Of a stretch of DNA of 64,000 bases, positions 29,701 through 44,700 are shown piece by piece; position 1 is the first letter of the stretch; every line of letters starts with the position of its first letter. Position numbers and translations under genes: made by a program. The notes beneath the pieces were generated by a model. That model made no database searches, was not told the origin of the DNA, and worked only from the letters and a program-made list of their open reading frames with translations. The stretch spans positions 3,860,216 to 3,924,215 of the forward strand of contig CALNVZ010002100.1 in NCBI GenBank assembly GCA_940671915.1. The letters run 5' to 3'. The stretch comes from Paracentrotus lividus (Eukaryota; Echinodermata; Echinoidea; Camarodonta; Echinidae).

Positions 29701-32700
29701 TTTCCTTTCTTATGTTGCTTTGGAAGAAATAAAAATAGATATATGCTATTTTAAGGAAAAAATTAATAATAAATATTTTATTCTCATAGATTGAAATCTC
29801 TTGTCAAAATTAAATTAAAAATAGTTGTTAGTTGATTTATTGTAGGAAATTTAAGGAGCATATTATGTATTTACCATAAAAATAAAATCTTTATCCAATT
29901 TCCAAAAGATGCATACCATGCAAAATCATATTCATTTAAGTTTGTTATTGAACTTTTTTTAAATCAATGTTTTACTGATTCAATATACAACTCAACATAT
30001 GATGCAGAACAATTAAATAAAAACAATTAAAAAAAATGTTAAAACATATACCAAAAGAGAAAAAAATGGCAGAATTATGTCAAATATAAAACCTGTTTGT
30101 TATTGAACTTGCTGTGTAAAGCAAAAGTCCCTTTTTTATTCAAATGTAAATTTTAAAGTTAAAAATCTACAGAAGATCTAAGAAGCAAGTACAACATGCC
30201 CCCATCGAAAATATTTGCATCATTTGTACTTCTTACAATAAACACAATATAAATGGACAATCAAATGGACAGAATTAAGCAAACGGAATCATAGATCTGA
30301 AGTGGGACGTCTTCCTTCCACGTTGGAAGCCAGGAGGAGCGAGAAAAGAAGAGTAAGAGAGACTGAATGAGTGAGAAGAGAGAGTGATAGAGCAGAATGA
30401 CTCATACAACCTTGCTCTCACATTATGCATGCACTGGAGAGCTAGGTTAAATATAGAAGCTAGTTCCATCATGTCGCATGCCTTCAAGCTGCTTGTATTT
30501 TTCTCTCCAATAATGCATTTGTTTTGACATAATATGTCAAAAAAGGGCTATATTTTTGACAACATTATATTGTTTAAAGCACATTTCATAGTTTAATCTC
30601 AGAAATATGTAATGAAACAATGTACCATATAGCTAGTTGTAGAGTTAAAAATATTTCTGATACCTGTTGAATTTTGTGAAATTGGAGTTATGACATTAAG
30701 AGATGAGAGGGTAAATAAGTGTGGATTTTAATTGGGATAAATGCTAGTATAGATTACAGTGTCGTATAAAATATTAATATGGTTGAAGTTGTAGGTACAT
30801 GCTGGGCTTTGAATTAGTCTAAACTTGTAGATTATATGAGAGTAAATATAATAATCATCAATTATATTTAGTTATGATGAACATATCTGAATCAGCTTTT
30901 ATATGTCATTTTGATTATAAAATATCAAGGCTAAAATCTGCTTCAAATGAATAGTATTTTCTAGATAGTAATATGTGTGATATGGACAAAAGAGAAGAAG
31001 AAGAAAAAAACCCCAAAACCCACAGATATCCAAAGCTTTATCAAAAACAATATATCATCCACCCACATAATATTTGATTGAATTAGGATGACAGCTATAT
31101 GGAGCCAAACCTAATGCTAACCCCACGGCTAATATCAATATACAGTGTGTCCCAATAAAAACTATACTCTTTTAAAAAGGCTAACAAAACTTAATAGTGG
31201 AATAAATCAGCTAATAAACAAAGTAAAAAATAAACCAAAAGTCAGAATTTAACATCAATATTATGCAAAAATGTTATGGTTAACATATTTTCCCATATTA
31301 TTGAGGTTTGTTTTTTACCTTTTTAAAAAGTTTATTTGTTGCCTTTGTTAGCAGATTTATTCCAACATTGAATTTGACCCTTATGGCCGCCCATAAACAG
31401 CCGATAAATGAATAGGAGCCTCAATTTATGTCCTTTACAAAAGTGGACATTGCTCACTGAAGAATGCATTATTTTCTTACTTTTTGGGTTCATAATGATA
31501 GTTGAGGATATGAACTTTTTCTACATAATAAATATTTCCCTTAAGAACTATATATTTTTCATTTGGTAGCCATTACTAAGTGTATAGTTTTTATTGGGAT
31601 GCACTGTAGTTTCATATATTATTACTTCCATGATGGAAGACTGGTCAACTGCCTTGTTATTCCTCCTCCTTCCATACTTCATAACACAGAAGTGCAGAAG
31701 GCCATTACAGTAGTGAGCCGTAATAGCTCCATTATTGGCATAGTCTTGCAAACATGAGATAGCTGGAGAGAGTGTTTTCAGAGACTAGAAAATTTGTGAT
31801 TTTAACCCATTTTTAACTATCTAATTTGCCAAAATTATGCAAAAGAGTAGAGCCAATTGTTCACAGTTAAACCTTATTTGATATTTACAATTTGAAGAGA
31901 ATAATAGATAAGGGTCTCTTGATGAACACAATCAGGTCAGGCACCATTAGTCATAACTTGGGAGAAAATCTTGTGTTGGGAAAACAATACCCCAGGCTAT
32001 AATATCCCATCGTTTGAATAAAATTATGCCTGCATACACCAGACTACCCCAAACCATACCATCACTCACATACACTCGGACTGTCTCCTTCGCGCACCAT
32101 CGTAATAAAGCAACAATCAGGTGTCCGGTATTACCTCTGCCGTGCGCTAATGACTCGTGGTGTATAGACCAGTGTTCCCATGTAAATGCCTGCTGCGGGC
32201 ATGCAGGCGACATGCTTTCTCTTCCCTCTATCACTCGCTTTACGGTCGGGCTCCAGACGTTATCCAATTAATTTCACTGCTCTATGATGGAGGGTTAGAA
32301 GATGAGATGGTGAACAGAGATTGAAGGTCATATACTGCATCAATGATTGCCATGGTATATATGCACATGGCAATTGAAAGTGGGGTGGGTGCATGCATGT
32401 GCCTATACCTTTATCAAAGTATGTGATAGAATTACATTCTATTCTGAAAATTGAGTATAATTTAAAGAATATTTCAAAATTCATAAGTTTAACTTACAGT
32501 TTCCCCACAGTAAGTGATAGAATTAACTTCCATTCAGAAAGTTGAGTATAAATCAAAGAATATTTCTAAATTCATAAGTTTAATGACCTTTTGATAAAAC
32601 ACACCAAGAAATGAAATCTCAAAAGTAGTGAATCTCACAGTTCTGCCATGTAATTTGAAACATAAGAGTAGACTTATTTAAACTACTTATTTTAACAATT

Positions 32701-35700
32701 GAAAGGATAGTGAAAGGGAAAAGGTATTGAATTATATTTCTTATTTTATATTCCTCACTAATGCAGTTATTGCTATCTAATAAAATCCCAGCTGCCCCAT
32801 TATATTTCAAGGGTAGAATGGCAAGGACACATTAGGACTGGGGTGTGTCTTTATATTGTGAATGATTAGTTAAGATGATTCATTTGACCCCATTAATATC
32901 CCACAGTAGATAGCAGATAATATAAGAGGTAGATAGCAGATAATATCCCATGGTAGATAGCAGATAATATAAGAGGGAGATAGCAGATAATATCCCATGG
33001 TAGATGGCAGATAATATAAGAGGTAGATAGCAGATAATATCCCACCGGTAGATGGCAGATAATATAAGAGGTAGGGAACATGCTTCATACAAGGTTATTC
33101 TTCTTATTACTGCTAATTGCCTGCCACATACCATTTGAGCATTGTAGTGTAATTGTGGTAGTTTGGATGGTGAGAGCTACTCAGTGCTATTTAGGGATAG
33201 GGTGTCGGTAGGGTATCGCTAAATCTATCTTGAAATATGTGTTTTTACTGCCCCTGAACATTGCTTTTACTATGATTCTACCGTAATTACATAACTAGAG
33301 GAGGAAGAAGATGACCAAATTGAATCATCTTTGAAACAAAAGCTAAATACACACATACAATTTAATGCTGACTACACTACTGCAAGTAAGATTGATTGAC
33401 AATCCTCAATGTTTTAGAGTGTGTATTTAAAATATTACTTTACACACAAACATCAACGTTAAACATTTTTAACGTAAAGTTGCAGCTCATTCAGAAAAAA
33501 ATGTCTACTATAATTCAGTACAAGGCATGACATCAGTTGAATAGCACGCAGTGTATTACCAGCCCATGTCTCACTAGTTCATTTAAATTTTCCTTCAAAA
33601 TGCTCACCCAACAAGACTTCTAATACAGTCTACGATTGCATCAGCATCCAGAATTGGGAAAGCAAATAGCTATAATGCATTCAGGGAAGTCTTGAAGTGA
33701 ATCAATATTCAACTCCATACATAGTGTTTCTACATCTAAGGTAGACGAGTGAAAATGCAATTGAGCATCCTGAGCCTCGTAAAGAGATATGATCATTATT
33801 TTGAAACAACCATTCTGATTGGTTTACATTGAGACATTTCTACAATAAGTCTATGAAACAAGGATCCTGATTAGTTACTCTCGATTTGCAGTTGATCGTA
33901 ACTCTTTATGTTACAGGGCTCTGGTATAAGTATTGACTAACATATATGACAACAAAGAATACTTTAGGCATTACAATTCTAAAGAGGGCATAAAAAAAGT
34001 GTAAAAGAATGTTTTGATTATGAGCCGAATAAAAAAAAAAAAAAAAAATCAAAAATTAATATTCAACTGCAGAGTGTTTCCACATCTAATGTAGACAAGA
34101 GAAAATGCAAATGAGCTTCCTGTCCCTTGTAATATTAAGAGTTATGATCAAATGCAAATTTGAAACAACTATTTTGATTGGCTTACAGTGAAAATTTTAT
34201 GCAAGAAGTCTATGCACCAAGGATCCTGATTGGTTACCTACCAATTTGCAATTGATGGTAACTCTTCATGTGACAGCAAGGCACTGTATAACAACAAGAA
34301 TGTTTTAGGCATTCAAATATTCCTATATACTGTTTAAAGAGAGAATAAAAAAAAAATAGAAAGTGAATTAATATTCAACTGACTAATTACATAGTGTTTC
34401 CACATCTTAAGTAGATGAGTGCAAATACAAATGAGCACTCCGGTATAACTATTGACTAAAATCTATGACAACAAAGAATACTTTGGGCATTCAAATTCTA
34501 AATATACTGTTTAAAGAGGGAATAAAGAAAAGGTTAGTCTGCTCAACACCAAACTTCATAGCCTTGAAACAAATTACACATTCTTAAATTTGTACGTACA
34601 ATATGTTTTTACCCATGACTATATTATCAAATTTATTAAGTCACAATTAATTTTGTTGTGTTATTACTTTTATATTGTAATGTACCTGTCTCAAACTTTA
34701 TCTTATATTCATCTAAAGACCTCTTTTGCTATTGAATGACAAGTTAGCTTTCTACTGTAGAGAGAAAAAAAGAACGTAATCTCTCACTCTCTCTCAATAT
34801 TTATCTATTCCATCTTTTTATTGTGAACAACAATTAACTAGGTTAATCTCCTTGATTTGTCTAAATGTGCATTATATTTTCCAGCAACGAAAGTGAATAG
34901 ATTTCAATATCAAATCAATTTGTATCTGTAATACAACTCATGGCCAATTTCACTGTATTCTAGATATCTGATAAACAACCTGTATTACTTATCCCTATCA
35001 TTCCTGTATATCTCTACTCTGATCAAATGACATCTACTCCAGCCAGACCATTCCCTCCATCTCCACCCCACTCTGTCTGCCCGTAACCTAGCAACCACCT
35101 TGCCTGGGCATAAATTATTCTTTTCACATCCACATGAAACGAGGAGAGTAGAGAGATATAAGGTAGTGTTTGAAATACAACTTGTGAGTTAAAGTGGAAC
35201 TAGCTGGGGATTTTATTCTCTATACGAGGAGCTGTATAGGTTGGGAGTGGGTGGAAATAGCATCTAAAGCACTGAGCAAACAACCGGGATATACAATTAC
35301 ACATTAAGTAAGAGGTAAGGTTATAATATATCATATTCTGCAATAAGTAAAGTTATACGATACAATTTCATTTCTACTGACAGTACGGTTGACATTTATA
35401 CTGTTTAACATAGTTATGTTTGACAGCAGTGGAATATAGCCAGATGATAAATGACACAAATGGCTCTGTTTTTTCCAGTTCATCTTCCTAAAGCCTCCAT
35501 CTTTGTCTTTGTAATGCAGACTACAACATTATTGCAAGGGGGATCAATATTATGTTACAATAGATATTTAGAACCTGGGTATCATTTCCATATAAATAGG
35601 ATATTCACCCACCTTTATAAATGGTGTAGATATAGACTAATTAAATAATAACAATAATAATAATAATAATAATAATAATATCGTTTTATTTACCCAGGGT

Positions 35701-38700
35701 AGCCACTTCAGTTCTGCAGCGGGCCCTGCATGATGTTATTATTACCCCCAAAGCTCCTTGTTTAAAGGTAACTTTTAGGTACCATTTTTGTAAGTCTTTG
35801 GTATGACTTGGCTGGGTTTCGAACTCACGAACTCCCGTCCATGAAAGCAAGGTGGGCTACCTTTTTACGGGTGCTCTAACCGATTGAGCTATCATGTCCG
35901 GTTAGAGATGGATAGAGATGGATCTGTAATATTCAGAGATGAACATACTCTTCAAGTCCATCATATTGACAAATTTCTGACCTTTGACCTTTCTTCTTGA
36001 TACATTTTGTCATTGACATTTGAAGTGACATTTGCGATGACAAGTTGGTCAAATGGAGCGTCCTATGTTAACATGTCCACCACATGCCAATTAGAGTGTA
36101 CACTATATCAATCATTGGGGCAGTCTCTTTGATGCAGGGGAGTGGCAGACAGTTGTGTCAACATCATTTTCAAATGGCATTGGCATACAGCCAGTGTGTG
36201 GGAAGCATAGGAATTGTTGTTCTAAATGGGAAGAGGTATTTTCCATGATCATCAGTGGTGGATCGAGGATAAGGGAGTGAGCCGCCAGAATTTTGCAATT
36301 TTAACATGTACAGTAAATGGGTGAATTTCACATTATAGAGGGGAGCACATCCTTTGTGCCCCTGCCTGGATCTGCCACTGCATATTGTATGGAAAGTGTT
36401 ACTCTGATGATCTTTCTAACTGAACCATTGAAATAAATATCCCATACCTGATGTTTTAGTGTCAGCAGACTTCAGTAGTTTGTCTCGTCTTTCTGTTCAG
36501 ATGTTATCATAATCTCAATAGTTAGTTGATAATCTACTGAACTTTGTAGAAATGTGCTTCCCCACACATAAATAAACAAATTTGATTTGTTATCATTGTG
36601 GACAGGGTAAATATATCTGATATCAATCACACACTCATTGAAATAGGTAACAGCAAAATGAAACAGAATCTCAGGGACATGATTATGATGAGGCAAGAAA
36701 TTATATGCACTCTTTGTCTATTATCAAGTAATCTATACATATTTTAAATAATCTACAGTGCGTATCAATAAAAACGGGACAATTTTGAAAAGTCTGTCAA
36801 AATTTTGTTTCAAATTATGATGTCTATATTTTTATGTTAATACATGCTCTGAAGTCTTATCTTTCAAATGAAATTAATAAAAATAAGTTACGTTCATGCT
36901 TGAGCACACACAGAACATTTTTTTCGGGGTCTCAAAAAACGGCTTGCGCAATTGAGAAATACGATCATCAGTCTTCTTGCTAATCAGCAGTCTTCTTCTA
37001 TTTTTTTTTTCTTTATCTTTGCCACTTTTTTCGAATTATGATTTGAAATTCATTTACAAAGCTTTGCATTTATTTTAATTGTTTTGTTTTTGTTTTCATT
37101 TTAATATGTTATCTTTTTACAATAAATATTCCTTTAAACTTTTTTTTTTTTTGGGGGGGGGGGGTCAACCCATAACAAAGGGGATTTGGTTGGTTGTTCA
37201 AGTGATTGTTTAATTTATTAATTGATTGATTGATTGCTTTGTATTTTGTTTCGTTCATGCTTGAGCGGGAAAAAAAGAAGACTTCGCTAAATTCAAAGGG
37301 TATTATTTATTCTGAATTATTATTCTGAATCAGGTACTCCCATTGGGATTGATTGTTAATTTTCACTTATCAATGATTAAGTTAGTCTTTTGAGTCGATT
37401 CCCTATTATTCTTCCAACGATTTAATCAATCATTTGAACAATCAATCAAAAAGTAATCGATCAATCATTCAAAGAAACGATGAATCATTTGAACAATCAA
37501 TCAAAAAGTAATCGATCAATCATTAAAAGAAAACAGTTAATCAAACGATCAATCATTCAAAATGGTCAATCTATCAATCTTTCATTCAATCAATCGATCA
37601 ATTAATAAATCAATCCATCAATCAAACAATCAATCAAACAAACAAACGAACAAACAAAGCAATCATTCAATAATCAACCAACCAACCAAATCCCCTTTCT
37701 TGGGTTGACAACATTTTTTATTTTATTTTTTATTTTTTAGTTTGAAGGAATATTCAATGCCAAAAGATAACATGTTAACATGTGAAAAACAAAATAAATT
37801 CAATTAAATAAGTAGCTTTGTTAATGAATTTTGATAGCATTATTTCGAAAATAATGGCAAAGATAATGAAAGGGTTAAGAGTAAGTCTGCTGATTAGCAA
37901 AAAGTCTGATGATCATATTTCTCATTTTCTTCCATTTTGTGCGCAAGCCTTTTTTGGAGCCCCGACAAAAACGTTCTGTGTGCGCTCAAGCATGAACGAA
38001 AATTATTATTTTAAATAGCATTTAAAAGATAAGACCTCAAAGCATCTATTGACATCAAAATATAGACATCATAATTTGAAACGAAATTTTGACAGACTTT
38101 TCAAAACTGTCCCGTTTTTATTGATACACCCTGTATAAATATCAGTGAGCTTCTGAATCATAAAAGGTCAAATAAAACTTCTTTAATGAAATTAACAGGC
38201 AATAATTAATAGGGGATTGCTGTATGTCAACTAATTTTCTGTCTAATTGTAATGGTACTACGTTTACTCTACCATAATTCATACTAACCACAAAGAATGT
38301 TAGTGATTACTAAGCAATAAATTCTTTTGACAAAATGAACAGTAGTTGGATATTGTGATATGATTTTGGACTTTACTCTGCCTCTTATACTTCCTGTCAA
38401 AGTTCAAAACAATTCCCGCCTAAAGTTTTTTTCATACCGGATGCCAAGTACTTGCACCACAAAGTATACAGTGGTTCGCTGATGATGGCTCAGGCACTGG
38501 TTTTATATGGTCAACCAAACTGAAAGGGCTTGCAAAAGATATGGAATTATGGGAATAGAAGACTAATATCCCTAGGTAAGGTTAAACAAAATCTCTATTA
38601 AAAAACATGCTTTAAAACTTTTGGGTATAAAAACTATGAGGACATAAAGCAATGTGTATCTTGTGAGTCATTTAAGACTTTCGTCAAAACGTTTCTGTTT

Positions 38701-41700
38701 AAATTGTAGTTATATATGTATGTACAAGCGCCTTGAGCACTTAACAAAGGGGATTTGGCGAGATATAAATTACATTATTATTATTCAAAATAGCCATTAC
38801 AGCTTGCTTTGTATCTATTTCAGGACTAGAATTATTCATTAGCTTTAATTATGTATATCCATTACATGAAAAGAGAATAATTTGGGAATTTAAACCCACA
38901 CATTTATATTGTTCCCTTTGTATAATTTGAAATGCCAGTGGCAGTATTATATCATATTCTTCATGTCTTTTTACATATATTGTCTGGGTTTTATAGGAAA
39001 AATATAACCAAAGGGCCTACCATACTGTAGGAATGTTTCAATTTTATTTGATACAGCACACCACATCATGAAATATATAGGGGAGACTGGGGTAATTATG
39101 GCCCCTTTGTCTTTGAGAACTTATAATTCTTTGCTGCATTACACAATGATAATTTAATTTTTACACCTGCCTAGCTAAACCCTTCCTACTATCATATGAG
39201 AAAAATAAGCCATTTACATGAAATTTTGTGCTTAGGGGAGCCTAAAATGTACGGACATTACAATGCTGTTCGTTGGAAAGTGGCAAGTCTGCTTTTTTAT
39301 GTGGGGTGTGATATCATTAATTAAAATCATTTAAGATGAAATTTTGAATGAAACTGAAACAATAGGAACTAAAAAACACAACAGAAAAACTTCCACCTGA
39401 ATATCTTCAATAGTAGAGCTGTAAAGGGGGATCAAATTGAAAATGTCATTTGGGGTAATTATGGCCCCCTATGCATAAACAGTGTATAAGCGCAGATAAG
39501 CGTAGATGGGGACATTAACTTGTACGATTTTGTACATGAATATATGTATTGCTATGATTGCAAAATTTCAACATTTAGGCTGAACCAATTATTGATTAAA
39601 CCATTGTTGGTTGTTGATAAGTGTATTAAGAATACCCAACAACAGTTATTGTACATTACCATCATTAATTAGCATAATATCTTTGAATTCATACAGTCAT
39701 TACAATAGGGGCCATAAATACCTCAACCCGTGGGGTAATTATGGCCCCCCAACATTTAGAATATCATTGGACTTTTCATTTAATAGTAGTAATAGGAAAT
39801 GTGAAAACGGGGGCCATAATTACCCCAGCCTCCCCTAAATATAAACATATGGATTCATGCATCAAAAAGTCACAAAAGAAAAGTGTTGATACCAGTCTTC
39901 GTGTGGGGTAGAATAAAATAAAAGATCCTGTATCAAAGGTTTTCAACATCACCCTTTATGGATAGTAGCGCTCTTTTCCATGTTTCTAGATTTAGGTCAA
40001 AGTTGTTTTGATACTCAACATGAGTACCTATTCTCTCAAAGGGGCTCTCCTCTGTTGTGCATTCCTATAGTAGTAGTTTTTCTGGCTTCTATAGACAATG
40101 TAGGATCATTGATAAAGGAAGTGTCTACTTGGACCGATGGCAGATTGTTCCGTTGTGGTAGAAAATGATGGAAGATCGCCAGAAAGACACGAGAGAGGGC
40201 AGCTTCCTCATCTTGTTTGGTTAACATGCTAAAGTCTGACCTGAAGCAGGTTTTCATGATAGCGAGGTACTACTTTCAATTATGAGATTGATTTATGCCG
40301 TGAGCTGTTTAAACCTCACTCCATGTACTCATAGTCATCCTACAGGCCTGTATGTTGAGATCTATGTTTTTAGCTTGCAGTCAAGTAGATTTCATCTTTT
40401 CGACAATGTGAATCCCATAGGCTACTGGAGTGAGCTATTGTTTTACGGTCTTCTATGGAATAAGTAGTGCGTCTATCGTACACTTTCAACTATCTTCATA
40501 CTGTCATCAAGTTTTAATTTAGCATATTTTGTTGCTATTCATGGCTGATACATTTGAATTAGTGAAGTTGATGTCCTTTGTTTCTATTTTGTTAAAACTA
40601 TTTTCAGATTTCTTTATGCACATGTGATTTCCGCTGATTTCCAAAAGGTACATGTAGATGAACATGATTATCAAAAATAGATTTCCTTCACTGTACAGAA
40701 ATTCTCCATCTTACATGTATATCCACAAGCAACAAAAACTTTCCTTGCAAAAAGCACACATACGCCTAAATTTTGATTATATGAATTTATTTGGGGGGAA
40801 ATACTTTTTTTCTTGGTATTTCATGAAGCAAATTCTCTGTGAATTATTGACTTTCTTCAGAAATACCTCCATTCTCCCATGTATATCGATTGATATTTCC
40901 ACTTTTGTTGAGATGTCAACACTTAATTTTTTGTTTTGGTTTCTTTTCTGCTCTTTCCCATACAGATCCTTTTGCCTCCCCGGATGACCAGCCCATGCCC
41001 CAAGCAGAATCACCTGCAACACAAAACATTTATGATCTTCAGTCCTCCTGGCCTCAACAACATCAGCCACATACAGACTACATAGAAGACCCTCAGCAGC
41101 AGGATGGTGCACATCTAAACCAAGAGGAAATTAGTCTGCAGGGGTAATCTATGGGGAACAGGAAGAACAGAGAGACCAGGCATTTCAAATGAACAGTTGG
41201 ATTATGCAGATTCAGATCAAAATCTAGAGGAAGATGAGGTGGAGAGAGCCATAAGTGGAAATCATTCAGATCAGTACGATATTGAGAAAGAAGAAGTGGT
41301 CTCCAGGATCATTTAGATCCTTACGAGGCAACAGCATTCATGCAGAACAGAAAGATATTGAGAAGGAAAAGGAAACTCCAAAGGAAATCCGGATCATTGT
41401 GAGGAAGCAACGTATGATCCAGAACAGACAGATTTAGAAAAGGAAAGGATATTTCACAGGAATATCTAGATCCAGCACAAATGGTCAAGAACAGATAGAT
41501 ATTGAGAAGAAAAGGAAGTTTCACAGGAATATCTGGATCCAAGTGAGGCAGCAACATATGATTCAGAACTGAAGATATCGGAAAGAAAGGAGAATTACAC
41601 AGGAGTGTCTAAATCCAACAACACAAGAGTCAGACCAGAAAGATATCGAGAAAGAAAAGGAAACTTCACAGGACTATCTGGATTCTTATAATGTAGTCAC

Positions 41701-44700
41701 AGAAGATGCTGATCAGCAGCTATCCACTAAAATACAGCAAGATCCTTTGGAAACCACTGCAGATCCTTACACATCATCGCAGGTGTCAGAAGGACTACAT
41801 GTAGATCAAAAGGAAGAGGTGATCGAGTCTGCAGAAGTTTACCAGGAATATTCACAAGAAAGCCAAGAAGTAGCTGCTGTACCTGAGCATGAACCTGCCT
41901 TAGACAGGAGGACTCACAAAAGTCAGAGTGATTTCACAAGAATAAACCAGAAAATACAGATTACTCTGAAAACGTACAAGGAGAATAGAAGAGCCTAGCA
42001 GCGAGGAAATCCCCAACAAAGTATGGAAGCAGGGGAAGATATTGATGCAAAATATAAGGATATGGAGGAAATGGAAAGCTTAAGTAAACAGGAAACAGTA
42101 ACTTTAACAGAAGCTGTATTTATGCAGACTGAACAGCAAAGTGAAAAAGACGATCACACACTACAAAATGAAGAACAGGAACAGCTACTAGACCATATGC
42201 CCCTGAGAATGCTGATATGGATGACGCAAGGGATACCTCCTCCCTCAAGATTCAGGGAAATTTGGGGTTCCTGACCAACAAGGCCAACAGGACAGTGTCC
42301 ACTAGACTACACTGATGGATCATTGATTGGAGCAGAAGGTGGTTCAAAAAGACTGAAATGAGTTTCAAGCATCAGGTTCATTTGAGAATGATGATGATGA
42401 TCAACATCTACGTGAAGGAGATCATGGAGTAACTCAAGCCTTGGGTGACCAGGTGCAGAGTGGAAATACAGAAGCAGAATTGCCATTAGATCCAATTGAT
42501 GTCGTCTTTAAAGCCAACTCAGAAGAAAACCTGTTGGGTCTGGACCCGGAAGCTGCAGTTTGTGAGAAAGAACAAGATGAGGACGATCTTCAAACCTAGA
42601 ACCAGTACTAGAAAGTGAGCAAAACGTTATGTCCTCACACGTATTAGAAACTACTGATAAGGCAGCTCCACCAAGTGAAGGAGCACAGCCAGAGGTCACC
42701 CATGATACAATGCAAGCTACTCCATTCGATAGAGAAGAAGTGAATGTTGATTTATCACAGGATCAAGAAACTGTTGTGTCCTCTGAAGTAAATACAGAGT
42801 CTTTCCAAAGTGGAAGTGTTATAGAATCGTCAGCTCCACTTGTATCTCAAGGTCTTTCACAAGTTGATATTGAGCCTTCCAGCAAAGTGTCAAAGAAATT
42901 TCCACCCACGTTGCTCCTATCGAAGCCAAGGAGCAATGATTATGATGGGATGAAACAAGAAACCTGACAGAAGTGAAGTAGAGCTTGAAGAAGAAGCAAC
43001 AGAGGCCACTTCACAAGGAAAAGCACCAAGCCTGCACTTCTTGACCTGGGTGATGGTCCAGTACAAAGTCTGTCCATTGCTGAAACAGATCAATCTCCTG
43101 GTCAACGTTCATTCGAAGGATCTTTCTCACCTATTGAGGACAATGTTGCGGTCTCTTTGCTTTGGAGGATCAAGGTGATGTGAAAGAGAGCGGTGAACAG
43201 AAAGAAAGTGATGATGAAGAAGATGCACGCACAGAGACCACAGAGGTAGAAGCAGAACTGAAAGAAGATAACTTTGAACAACAAATTCAACAAGAGGAAG
43301 AATCAGCATACAATATTCAACAAGAAGTGCCTACTGAAGACATTAGCCCAAAGAAGATATACATGAGGATAATTTAGATGAAAGAAAGGATGTGACTGAA
43401 GCTTTCAGTCTGAACGGCTGACACTCATATAGAAGAGAGTGCTGCTGATAATGTCCAAGACGAAGTTGGCATCTCCCAGAAATGCCTGATACTATGCAAA
43501 TTGAAGCTGAGACAAGTCTACCAGAGACTGAGAAAGCAGATGATGGATATCATCAGGTTCAACAGGAGCTATCGGAAGACTTGATTGATGGAGGTGATGT
43601 TAATGCACATGAAGACATTTCTGCTGTTGCTGTAGAACAACCCTCAGAAGAGATGTCTTCCGAGCCCCTTGAGCATGTTGCACCAGATTATAGTCATGCA
43701 GGAATATGAAGAAGAAGAAGAAGAAGAAGAAGCAGAGCCTGAGCAAACATCATATATTGCCCCTGCTGTTTCAACAGATACTATCTCCAAAATACAGCCG
43801 ACAAACTTCTTGGAGAGTCAGAAGAGACTGATGCAAGCTTAAGGGAAAGAGTAGGAGCAGTGCTACCCTCCAAACACACCTGATGTTGCTTCATCATCTC
43901 CACCAGTCATTGCATCTAATCTACAGCAGCCATCAATGCAAGAGACTATGACAAAGAAGTCAGTGGAAGACCCATTAGCTCCTGAGGCTGAGCAATTTGC
44001 ATCCTATGGCACCTCAAGCTTTCAATCTGAAGATAAGCAAGAGTCCTCAATAGAAGACACTGTCAAACATGAAGTTGATGAAGTTCTGGAATCAGCACCT
44101 GAAGAACCTCCCTGTGCTCCACCATATGTGATGACAAACCACCCTCTCCAAACCAGTACAAAGCATTCCTGTTCCTACGCTAGAAGCTAAATCTGCACCT
44201 GATGAAGCAAAGGAGAAAAGCTAAAATCAGATCCAACACAGCCCAAGAAACCCAAAACTCCCACTGCAGGCACTTCTAAATCACCTTCCAAGAAATCCAG
44301 TCCATCTGCATCACAAAAAGTTAAAACATCAGATAAATCAAAGGCATCAGACACACCCAAGAAATCAGCACTGTCCAGATCTCTACCAAAACCTTCTACT
44401 CCCCCAGAACGTAAAGAGCCTACAAAAGCATCCTCAAAAACGCCTGCTAAGACATCAGCAAAGGTACCATCAAAGGTGACCACCAAGACACCAACAAAGT
44501 CCCAGCAAAGACCACCACCAAAGGCACCATCAATGGCACCAGCAAAGGCACCAGCCAATGCACCGACAAAGACACCAACGAAGGCACCAGCCAAGACTCC
44601 AGTAAAGGCCTCTCCCAAGGTTCCAGCTCCATCCACAAGACTAACAGCATCAGCTAAGAAGCCAACAGGGCCAGCCGGTACCACACCTACAAGGTCCAGA

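Larger units (their letters stand above)
10968..40965 (+). other. Putative intron 2 (about 30 kb)
   Basis: Bounded by donor GTAAGT at 10968 and acceptor CATACAG ending at 40965. It holds mobile elements (16133, 25583, 31141, 35649, 36754, 39078), a minus-strand exon at 13520-13807 with a palindrome beside it, microsatellites (20226-20340, 21269-21300, 26680-26733), a 47-bp minisatellite (32897-33074) and a ~330 bp tandem repeat (33704-34534). I see no further exon of the MAP gene. Small alternative exons could be missed. Confidence 0.6.

Noticed and set aside
32897..33074. CRISPR-like array
   Set aside because: Adjacent units without unique spacers in a eukaryotic intron; it is a minisatellite.
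35814..35891. tRNA gene
   Set aside because: A and B boxes are present, but the arms do not form a full cloverleaf and an (ATT)n tail follows, so it is a SINE.
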